DNA of 13,486 bases, taken from Bacteroidales bacterium UBA3724. Its GTDB lineage: Bacteria; Bacteroidota; Bacteroidia; Bacteroidales; P3. Shown here one piece after another: positions 7,940-13,486 of the stretch (positions are counted from its first letter, which is position 1; each line of letters starts with the position of its first letter). The position numbers and the translations under genes are program-made. The DNA is taken from NCBI GenBank assembly GCA_002371315.1, contig DFHL01000068.1:8776-22261 (forward strand), in the 5' to 3' direction. The notes under the pieces were generated by a model. It was not told where the DNA came from. It was given only the letters and a program-made list of their open reading frames with translations, and ran no database searches.

Positions 7940-9301
7940 TTACTTGGCGACATTCGAAGCCGACTTCAGGTTGTCGCCCTTCACGCGGCCCAGGTATGGC
8001 TGCACGCAGCGGAAGCCGATATACGACTTGGCGGTATCCTGATACTCGAACGAGCGCGTCTGAACCTGGATGAAGTACTTCTGATCCTTCCACGAACCGC
8101 CGCGGATAACCTTGCGCTTCATAGCAGGCGAAGCATTGTCGCCAGCATTGTAGTTGTAGAACGGCGACAGAGCGTTGGCAACGACATAGGTAGGATTGTC
8201 GTATGCGTCAAGGCACCACTCCGACACGTTGCCCGACATATCGTACAGGCCATAGTCGTTCGGGGCATAGTGGCCCACCATCAGCGTGCGTACACCGCCG
8301 TCATCGTCATAGGCACCCTTCAGAGGCTCATAGTTGGCAAGGAAGCAGCCGTTCGGGTTGCGCACATACGGGCCACCCCAAGGATAGCTCTCGCCAGCGA
8401 TGCCGCCGCGGGCAGCATACTCCCATTCAGCCTCGGTAGGCAGACGGAAATCGTTCATCTGCGTATAGTCGATCGACTCCAGATACTGGTTCAGGTAGTT
8501 CGAGCGCCACACACAGAAAGCCTTGGCCTGCACCCAGCTGATGCCGACAACGGGATAGTTGTCATAGGCCGGCGAGGTGAAATACTGGCGTGTGAAATCC
8601 TCGTTCATACTATATGTATAGTCGTGCACCCAGCACAGCGTGTCGGGATACACATTGACCACTTCGCGTTTGATGAGCGACGAGCGGTTGTTCAAACCCT
8701 TCGGACGCGGAGCGAACATCGTACCCTTGTATTCATCCTTCACGGCCGTGGCGTTCTCCTTCTTGGCAGCCTCGGCATAGTCGATCCAGTAATACTCATA
8801 GTTCAGTTTGGCCGGGTCGATGGTGCGGCGGCGATAGAAGCGGTCCTTCTCAGGAAGATAGAGATCCTCCAGGGCCTCGCGGGTTTCCTGCTCGGTCCAG
8901 CGGATTTTCTCCTTCTTGTTGAGGATGGCCGGTTCGAGGGGCTCGCCATACTCGTCCTCCTCGATCAGGTAGCCGTCGATACCAGCCTCGCCAAGCATAC
9001 GGCGGGCAACCGAATCGATAACCCAGTTCACGAACTGGCGGTACTCGTTGTTCGTGATTTCAGTCTCGTCCATAAAGTACGAGCTGACCTGCATCGTGCG
9101 GGGCTGGGGCGGCGTGCCGTAGGTCACGTTCTGCGTGCCGGCACCCATACTGAAGTTGCCTTGGTTGATGAAAACCATACCCTTGAGGTCGATATCCTCA
9201 AAGATGGGACGGTTCTGAACGCCTACCAGTTCGCCCTTGTCCGACGAACCGCAGCTCCACAAAAGTATCACTCCGGAGAGTAAAAGAAACAACTTTTTCA
9301 T
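7940..9301 (-). CDS. porK: GldK/PorK, T9SS outer-membrane ring lipoprotein
   Basis: A 453-residue lipoprotein with a formylglycine-generating-enzyme (FGE-sulfatase) fold, which forms the T9SS ring with GldN/PorN. The correct start is the ATG at 9301. The frame is open for 75 more codons upstream, but that extension runs through the intergenic region into porP, while this start gives a clean lipoprotein signal MKKLFLLLSG ending in a LLWSC lipobox (Cys17). FGE-family motifs follow: MDETEITNNEYRQFVNW at 78-94, RLPTEAEWEYAARGG at 286-300, GLYDMSGNVSEWCLD at 351-365, RGGSW at 410-414 and GFRC at 429-432. An insertion of about 130 residues after the first motif is typical of GldK. The protein is a structural use of the fold, so enzyme activity is not expected. 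It follows porP by 106 bases and precedes gldL by 77 AT-rich bases. Confidence 0.95.
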   Translation of the reverse strand: MKKLFLLLSGVILLWSCGSSDKGELVGVQNRPIFEDIDLKGMVFINQGNFSMGAGTQNVTYGTPPQPRTMQVSSYFMDETEITNNEYRQFVNWVIDSVARRMLGEAGIDGYLIEEDEYGEPLEPAILNKKEKIRWTEQETREALEDLYLPEKDRFYRRRTIDPAKLNYEYYWIDYAEAAKKENATAVKDEYKGTMFAPRPKGLNNRSSLIKREVVNVYPDTLCWVHDYTYSMNEDFTRQYFTSPAYDNYPVVGISWVQAKAFCVWRSNYLNQYLESIDYTQMNDFRLPTEAEWEYAARGGIAGESYPWGGPYVRNPNGCFLANYEPLKGAYDDDGGVRTLMVGHYAPNDYGLYDMSGNVSEWCLDAYDNPTYVVANALSPFYNYNAGDNASPAMKRKVIRGGSWKDQKYFIQVQTRSFEYQDTAKSYIGFRCVQPYLGRVKGDNLKSASNVAK

Positions 9302-9407
9302 ATAAATAAATGTTATTTGATTTCTATTAATATTTAAAAACGTTCTATTCTTTTTCTGTTCTTTTACGTATGACGATTCAAAAAGTTTCGTTTTGCCAAA
9401 AAGATTG

Positions 9408-10424
9408 CTACAGCAGGTAGCGCGTATTCTGGTAGACCGACGGCAGCTTCGGCGGGATGATGATCTTGAAGCAGTACCTGATGTAAGCCTCAAGCGAGCC
9501 AAAGCTGAAGCCCGTCTTGTAGACACCCAGCTTGCTGGTAGTCAAGTCGTAGGCCAGACCAATCTTCATCTTGTCCCAGTTCACGCCAGCCAGGAAAGTC
9601 ACAGCATCCTGCAGACGATAGCTGACGCCGCCCCAGAACAGGTTCTGATACTCCAGCAGGCAGGAAAGGTCCACCTGAAAAACCGAGAAGTTGGCCGTGC
9701 GCAACAGGGCCGACGGCTTCAGTCTGAACGAAGGGTTAGAAGGGATGACATATTCGTATCCGCCAAGCAGATAGAGCACCCTGCTTGTCTGGAAATTAAG
9801 CTCGTCGCTGTGAGCGCCCAGCAGGTTCTTCAGCGAGAAGCCGAGGTAGTACGAGCCAGGCACCTGATAGTAGACACCCATCGAGGCGTCGATAAGGAAG
9901 TCGCTAACCTCGTCGTTGTTCAGCGCCGGGTCCGACGTCGACGAAGGGATCTCGTTGGGGTTGCCGTTGAGGTCGTTGAATCCGAACAGGCCGCCGCCAC
10001 GGGTGATGCTGTAGAAATTGCCCTCAATACCTGCCGACAGGTTGCCCGGTCCCCAATAGATGCGGAAAGCATAGTCCAGCGAGCCGCTGACGGTCGAGTT
10101 GAAGCCGATCTTGTCGGCAAACAGCGTCAGGCCGAGACCACCGTGCAGAATCTTGACAGGCGAGTCGAAAGAAAACAGATAGTCGGTCGGCAAAGAACCC
10201 GTTTCTCCTCCAGGAACCGAGGGGTCCAAGCGGAGTCCAAGCCATTGCGTACGGTACATAATCGAGGCACACATCGAACCAGAGCTACCGGCATAGGCGG
10301 GGTTCACCGCCAGCCGGTTGAACATATATTGCGAGAACTGTACCTCCTGTTGAGAGTGACCAACGTATGAAAATCCCAATATCAAAAGCAAAATTGATAT
10401 GTTTTTTTTGATTCCGATTTTCAT
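9408..10424 (-). CDS. porP: PorP/SprF family outer-membrane protein of the T9SS
   Basis: A 338-residue outer-membrane protein of the PorP/SprF family. After a signal peptide (about residues 1-24, ending GHS before QQ) comes the family signature QFSQYMFNRLAVNPAYAGS at 29-47. Many alternating hydrophobic and aromatic strands consistent with a beta-barrel follow, up to the C-terminal YCFKIIIPPKLP segment. PorP is encoded with porKLMN and interacts with that complex; related SprF proteins help export or anchor particular substrates. The start at ATG 10424 gives a good signal peptide, and the upstream DNA is AT-rich intergenic sequence with a promoter-like element. This is the first gene of the T9SS operon. 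Known por operons are controlled by the PorXY/SigP circuit in Porphyromonas gingivalis; nothing here proves such control. Confidence 0.93.
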   Translation of the reverse strand: MKIGIKKNISILLLILGFSYVGHSQQEVQFSQYMFNRLAVNPAYAGSSGSMCASIMYRTQWLGLRLDPSVPGGETGSLPTDYLFSFDSPVKILHGGLGLTLFADKIGFNSTVSGSLDYAFRIYWGPGNLSAGIEGNFYSITRGGGLFGFNDLNGNPNEIPSSTSDPALNNDEVSDFLIDASMGVYYQVPGSYYLGFSLKNLLGAHSDELNFQTSRVLYLLGGYEYVIPSNPSFRLKPSALLRTANFSVFQVDLSCLLEYQNLFWGGVSYRLQDAVTFLAGVNWDKMKIGLAYDLTTSKLGVYKTGFSFGSLEAYIRYCFKIIIPPKLPSVYQNTRYLL

Positions 10425-10488
10425 ATTGTTTAATTAGTTTATATTACAAATATTTTATTTTCAGCACAATATAGCCAAAACCACTTTG

Positions 10489-10503
10489 TTTGGAATCACC
10501 AAA
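10489..10503 (-). repeat. small hairpin in the porP 5' leader
   Basis: A 5-bp inverted repeat with a 5-base loop (TTTGG at 10489-10493 and CCAAA at 10499-10503) would lie near the 5' end of the porP leader if the promoter at 10524-10552 is used. It is short and could be chance. No riboswitch family is recognised in the leader. Confidence 0.25.
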
Positions 10504-10523
10504 GCAAAGTATTTTTTGACTTG

Positions 10524-10552
10524 CAAAGATAACAAGAATAATCTATTTAAAC
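10524..10552 (-). promoter_or_regulatory. Bacteroidetes-type promoter for the T9SS operon
   Basis: On the minus strand TATCTTTG at 10531-10524 is an exact match to the -7 box TAnnTTTG used by the Bacteroidetes primary sigma factor. The expected -33 region has only a partial match (GTTT at 10552-10549, 17-base spacer), so the upstream box is weak. Transcription from here would leave a 5' leader of roughly 90-95 bases before porP. The element is the only good match in the 194-base gap. Confidence 0.6.
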
Positions 10553-10563
10553 GCTATTTTTCT

Positions 10564-10610
10564 AAAAAAAATATAAAAAAAGAAACTATATCGCTGATTT
10601 ACAGGCGATA
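10564..10610 (-). terminator. intrinsic terminator after the rlpA-like gene
   Basis: On the minus strand the stem TATCGC (10610-10605) with GCGATA (10594-10589) closes over an inner TG/CA pair with a one-base bulge and a five-base loop. It is followed by a T-rich tract (plus-strand A-runs at 10564-10582). It starts nine bases after the rlpA-like stop. It would end the deacetylase-kdsC-rlpA transcript before the T9SS promoter, separating the two units. Confidence 0.72.
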
Positions 10611-10618
10611 AATTTTTA

Positions 10619-11332
10619 TCATCTGGATTCTATGATTTTAACATCCGGAAACAGAGCCAGAAGTTCCTTTTTCACCAGTTCGGCCTTGACATACGACACT
10701 GACAGTTCGAGCACCGCCGCGACGCGTCCCGCCGACCCGCTGTGGCGGTATTCCACCTTGTCCTGATAGAAAATCGGCAGCCGTTCGACGCGCCTGCGGG
10801 CCTCCTCGCGGCTGCGGCAGCCGAAGAGCTCCAGGTCATAGAGCTTGCCGGCATCCATACGCTGCTCCTTGTCCAAGGACGCCAGGTATTCGCGGAACTC
10901 GCCCCGCTCCAGCACCTCAAGTATCTGGTCCTGCTGCTCCCACAGCGTCTGGCACCGTGGCGGCAGCACCTCGACGGTCACCTGATGCGACGTAATGCCG
11001 ATCTGGCGTGCCGCGCGCCTGGTCAGGTCGAGGATATTGCTTTTGGGGCAGCGGTCGTTGACCCTGACAATCACCTGCTTGCCGTTTTTGGGATTGGTCA
11101 CGAGCAGCAGGGTGCCAAAGCGCAGCGTGCGGTGCGCGGCGGTGAAGCGGTCCTGGGTGAACATCTCGCCGTTGCTGGTCTTGCGGCCCACGAACTTGTC
11201 GCTATAGTAGGTGCAGCGCATAGTGTAGCTGGCCGTCGTGTCGGTCGACGACACGGCCTGCGCCGCCCCCCGGGGCAGCACCGACGCCATCATCAAGGCC
11301 AGCAGCAATATGTGGGTCAGCCTACATTTCAC
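10619..11332 (-). CDS. RlpA-like double-psi beta-barrel protein, exported
   Basis: A 237-residue exported protein with an RlpA-like double-psi beta-barrel at about residues 35-122. RlpA proteins are septal or cell-wall lytic transglycosylases acting on peptidoglycan in some bacteria. The family residues are present: His67 in AAHRTLRFGT, Asp93 in VRVNDRCP and Asp102 in ILDLTRRAARQIGI, which match the proposed catalytic His/Asp set. The start is GTG at 11332, three bases after the kdsC-like stop. The nearest ATG is immediately followed by a stop in its own frame, and the GTG gives a good signal peptide (residues 1-26, ending AAQA). There is no lipobox before the signal peptide end, unlike classical RlpA lipoproteins. 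The C-terminal region (about 164-235) has a YDLELFGCRSREEARRRV stretch that resembles a divergent SPOR domain, which would bind denuded glycan strands; this is a guess from pattern. Enzymatic activity is not proven. Confidence 0.82.
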   Translation of the reverse strand: MKCRLTHILLLALMMASVLPRGAAQAVSSTDTTASYTMRCTYYSDKFVGRKTSNGEMFTQDRFTAAHRTLRFGTLLLVTNPKNGKQVIVRVNDRCPKSNILDLTRRAARQIGITSHQVTVEVLPPRCQTLWEQQDQILEVLERGEFREYLASLDKEQRMDAGKLYDLELFGCRSREEARRRVERLPIFYQDKVEYRHSGSAGRVAAVLELSVSYVKAELVKKELLALFPDVKIIESR

Positions 11333-11335
11333 TTT

Positions 11336-11854
11336 CTACCAATCAAGTGCATCCCTATCAAACCATTTGCCCTGCAGGCGCAGCGTCTGCTCGATGACGT
11401 CGCGCACGCAGCCGTGTCCGCCGCCCAGATGCGAGATATAGTGCGAAATCGACTTGATTTCCTCGGCGGCATCGGCCGGGCAGGCCGCCACGGCGCAGTG
11501 GCTCATCATCTCATAGTCAGGTATATCGTCGCCCATACACATCACCTGCGACTCCGTCAGCCCGTTCTCTTCCAGAAAGCGGCGATAGGTCACCATCTTG
11601 TTGGCGCAGCCCGTGTAGATGTGCGTCACGCCGAGCGACTCCATACGGTTGTTGATGCTCAGCGACGTGGCACCCGAAATGAGGGCAATGATATACCCCT
11701 TCTTGACGGCATATTGTATTGCATATCCGTCCTTTATGTTGCCGCATCGCACCGTTTCGCGGTCGGCGTACATCCACACGCTCCCGTCGCTCATCACGCC
11801 GTCGAAGTCGAAGACAAAGGCCTTGATATCGTGCAGTTTGCTTTTATAGTTCAT
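11336..11854 (-). CDS. kdsC: KdsC-type HAD phosphatase (Kdo-8-phosphate phosphatase family)
   Basis: A 172-residue cytoplasmic HAD-superfamily hydrolase of the capless KdsC type. KdsC removes phosphate from 3-deoxy-D-manno-octulosonate 8-phosphate to give Kdo for LPS. All four HAD motifs are visible: DFDGVMSDG with nucleophile Asp16 and general acid Asp18, Ser60-Gly61 in ALISGATS, Lys86, and GDDIPD at 108-113. The C-terminal GGGHGCVRDVIE matches the KdsC tail that reaches into a neighbouring active site of the tetramer. Length is normal for the family (about 170-185). Motif I reads DFDGVMSDG where most KdsC proteins have DVDGVLTDG, so a related sugar-acid phosphatase (for example one acting on nonulosonate phosphates) is possible. 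It lies 49 bases after the deacetylase gene and three bases before the rlpA-like gene, in one operon. Confidence 0.85.
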   Translation of the reverse strand: MNYKSKLHDIKAFVFDFDGVMSDGSVWMYADRETVRCGNIKDGYAIQYAVKKGYIIALISGATSLSINNRMESLGVTHIYTGCANKMVTYRRFLEENGLTESQVMCMGDDIPDYEMMSHCAVAACPADAAEEIKSISHYISHLGGGHGCVRDVIEQTLRLQGKWFDRDALDW

Positions 11855-11903
11855 CGTATTGTCAATCTTGTTGTTATCGTTTCAGTTGTTGTCCGCCGCC
11901 GGG

Positions 11904-13241
11904 TCACACCTCCACCCTGCTCTTGTTGGCATCGTCGGCGCGGGCCAGCACACGCTCGTACACGCCGCGCCAGCCTTGCCAGCCGAAGTCCTCGCACAGG
12001 TTCTGGTTGTGCCACAGCAGCGACAGCGTGCCACCCACCGCGCGCACCTCGTCGACCAGCCGGCAGTAGACCTCCTCGGCGGCCTCGGGCGACATCTTTT
12101 TGTAGCGGTTGAAGGTCGAGTCCATCGCCACGAAGGGGTGAATCGTGAGGGGCGTCTCGCAGTCGCTTTCGAGGTCGAAAAAGGGATAGGGGCTGCCCGT
12201 GCCCGCGCGGAAGCCGGGCTCTTCGGCATAGCCCATCGTGTAGTCGTGCAGTATACCGTTGTCAATCAGCGCATCGTACGAGCGTGGCAGCGTCAGCCGC
12301 AGGAAGTGGTAGCGGTTCCTCACCGTGCGGCGGTGCAGCAGCGAGGCCAGGCGTTCGCTTTCGATGCCCACCAGCTTCGGGTCGTCGGACGAGGCATACG
12401 ACGCGTGCAGCCCCATCTTGGCGTAGTCGCACAGATGCTGCAGCAGCTGGCGGAACTCCTCGTTCTGGTACGAAATCGGCTTGTCGTAGACGTTATAGTC
12501 GGCCATCAGCGGGAAAAACTTCAGCTTGACGCCGGGCATACGGCTGTGGACGTCAAGGATATAGTCGAAACTGTCGAACGGGTCGGCCTCCTTGCCGAAA
12601 ATGACGCGCAGGCGGCGCCCCGTCTCGCCGCGGTTCTCGCGCGACAGGAAGTCGCGCCCCAGGCCCGTCAGGGTGCGCACAATGCCCTTGCGCTTGTAGC
12701 AATAGGCGGCATCGATGTCGAACGTATCCTCGGCCACCACAAAGCGCGGAGCCACAACCATTTGCGGAAAGCGCTGCTTCAGTTTCGAAGCCAGCATCAG
12801 GGCCCAGCGGTCGACGACGGCCGTGGTCAGGAAGCCCTCCTTCAAAGCCAGGCTCTCCGAGGCCGGAAAGCGGCCGTGCTGGTCGGTGATGTGGGGCAGA
12901 TACTCCTCATAGCGCGACAGGCAGAAAAAAGCCGCCGCCAGCAGGTCGAACGGGAAATCGCTCTCGGCGCTGTGGACCGGGAAGAGGGCCGCACAGCCCT
13001 CGTATTCGAAACAGCGCGGCGACTGCTCCTCGATGGTGGTCTGGAACAGCAGGTCGCACGAGCGCACAAAGACGCTCTCGCCCACGCGGTGGCGCCCGTA
13101 GCACAGCTTCGGGCCCTCATAGCGCACAAACGTGTCGGCATCGACCGTGATTTCAAAATCGACCTTCAGAATGTGGCGGAACAGCACATTGAGCGTATAG
13201 CCAAGCCGGTTGGTCATTCTTGGTATGTGGACAAGCAGCAT
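11904..13241 (-). CDS. divergent polysaccharide deacetylase family protein
   Basis: A 445-residue protein that I place in the Bacteroidetes polysaccharide deacetylase group with an extra N-terminal domain (the type annotated DUF7033 plus NodB-like barrel). Candidate NodB features are TFDIDAA at 173-179 (metal or catalytic Asp), GLHASYAS at 277-284, His312, His368, and an LLWHNQN segment at 408-414 near the C-terminus. Without alignment I cannot say which His residues bind metal. Residues 1-165 match the extra domain, with a FPFDLLAAAFFCLSRYEEYL-like segment. There is no signal peptide, so action in the cytoplasm on a sugar precursor, or attachment to a membrane pathway, is more likely than action on finished wall glycan. 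The start at ATG 13241 is preferred to the ATG at 13274, because the promoter -7 box ends at 13272, so a transcript would begin downstream of 13274. It is the first gene of the operon with kdsC and the rlpA-like gene. Confidence 0.78.
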   Translation of the reverse strand: MLLVHIPRMTNRLGYTLNVLFRHILKVDFEITVDADTFVRYEGPKLCYGRHRVGESVFVRSCDLLFQTTIEEQSPRCFEYEGCAALFPVHSAESDFPFDLLAAAFFCLSRYEEYLPHITDQHGRFPASESLALKEGFLTTAVVDRWALMLASKLKQRFPQMVVAPRFVVAEDTFDIDAAYCYKRKGIVRTLTGLGRDFLSRENRGETGRRLRVIFGKEADPFDSFDYILDVHSRMPGVKLKFFPLMADYNVYDKPISYQNEEFRQLLQHLCDYAKMGLHASYASSDDPKLVGIESERLASLLHRRTVRNRYHFLRLTLPRSYDALIDNGILHDYTMGYAEEPGFRAGTGSPYPFFDLESDCETPLTIHPFVAMDSTFNRYKKMSPEAAEEVYCRLVDEVRAVGGTLSLLWHNQNLCEDFGWQGWRGVYERVLARADDANKSRVEV

Positions 13242-13271
13242 AGTCTCTTTTTTTCGCTTCGTTTGAAAATG

Positions 13272-13302
13272 CAAAAGTACGAACTATTTTTGAAACGGCA
13301 AA
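13272..13302 (-). promoter_or_regulatory. near-consensus Bacteroidetes promoter for the deacetylase operon
   Basis: Minus-strand TTTG at 13302-13299, a 19-base spacer, and TACTTTTG at 13279-13272 match the Bacteroidetes primary promoter (TTTG, N19-21, TAnnTTTG) in both boxes and in spacing. The start site is expected near 13265, giving a leader of about 20-25 bases before the ATG at 13241. This excludes the upstream ATG at 13274 as the start of the transcribed gene. Confidence 0.75.
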
Positions 13303-13486
13303 ACGCGGCCGCATTTTTTTCGCCGCGCGCCCTCCCCCGCCCGGCCGCCGCCGACCGCAAAAAGCCCCTTCGGCGACACACGGTGACACCTTGCGGCACG
13401 CAGTTGCACACCCTGAACCGACGCGACACAACCACCCTCACAACCACCTTAAAATCAGATACTAAAGCCACCTTCTCCGCCCGTTG
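13303..13486. other. GC-rich stretch without a supported gene
   Basis: This end segment holds very GC-rich runs (13321-13360), a GCGGCCGC palindrome at 13305-13312, and near its end a tandem pair of GGTGGTTGTG-like units (minus strand, about 13430-13452). Open frames on the minus strand run into it, but they overlap the deacetylase promoter, are rich in Arg, Ala and Gly, and show no motif. I see no gene here; another gene may begin beyond the window. Confidence 0.5.

Noticed and set aside
9302..9526. 75-codon N-terminal extension of GldK/PorK
   Set aside because: It is Arg/Ser-rich shadow translation overlapping the porP 3' end and would hide the lipoprotein signal that begins at 9301.
8270..10370. 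Long plus-strand open frames opposite porK and porP
   Set aside because: They are antisense shadows with Val/Arg/His-rich sequences typical of reversed codons, opposite well-identified T9SS genes.
10742..12112. 456-codon plus-strand open frame spanning the rlpA-like and kdsC genes
   Set aside because: It crosses two real minus-strand genes and their gap, shows no domain, and reflects high GC with few stop codons.
13291..13320. Plus-strand CGGC/GCCG stem followed by a T-run as a terminator
   Set aside because: The stem is only four pairs and no plus-strand gene ends before it; the same bases are better explained by the minus-strand promoter region.
13153..13471. Small minus-strand open frames upstream of the deacetylase
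   Set aside because: They overlap the promoter and the deacetylase start, are low-complexity Arg/Ala/Gly sequences and have no motif.
1..13486. CRISPR arrays, tRNA or rRNA genes, insertion sequences, phage genes or defence systems
   Set aside because: I found no regular repeat-spacer pattern, no tRNA- or rRNA-like sequence, and no transposase, integrase or nuclease motif on either strand.

Overview
The window carries the core of a Bacteroidetes type IX secretion system (T9SS). Its membrane and motor genes lie in one long minus-strand run in the order porP/sprF, porK/gldK, porL/gldL, porM/gldM, porN/gldN, followed by a second, clearly divergent gldN-like gene. This gene set and order, together with promoter sequences of the Bacteroidetes type (TAnnTTTG) and leaders without clear Shine-Dalgarno sites, place the DNA in the phylum Bacteroidota. 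A Bacteroidales-like member is most likely; I cannot name a genus.

Layout, left to right. (1) 1-3338, plus strand: the 3' end of a PASTA-domain protein, a 635-residue secreted protein that starts with TTG and ends in a T9SS type A sorting domain, and an RluD-family pseudouridine synthase. Spacing is tight (18 and 5 bases), so this looks like an operon entering from the left. (2) 3384-10424, minus strand: the T9SS genes, convergent with group 1 and read right to left from a promoter near 10.53 kb. A hairpin followed by a T-run lies between the two gldN-like genes, just before the start of the last one. (3) 10619-13241, minus strand: a divergent polysaccharide deacetylase, a KdsC-type HAD phosphatase and an RlpA-like double-psi beta-barrel protein. 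They are driven by a promoter with near-consensus sequence and spacing at 13272-13302 and closed by a terminator at 10564-10610. (4) 13303-13486: GC-rich DNA with no gene I can support.

How the parts fit. PorK (outer-membrane lipoprotein) and PorN (periplasmic) form the ring-like structure of the T9SS. PorL and PorM form the inner-membrane, proton-motive-force-driven motor that contacts the ring. PorP is the associated outer-membrane protein. The neighbouring sorting-domain protein is a probable substrate. The right-hand operon looks like envelope work (Kdo/LPS or other glycan chemistry, and peptidoglycan). The machinery itself is a known system. The least ordinary points are the divergent second gldN copy with a terminator-like hairpin before it, and the TTG-started T9SS substrate sitting between housekeeping genes beside the secretion operon.
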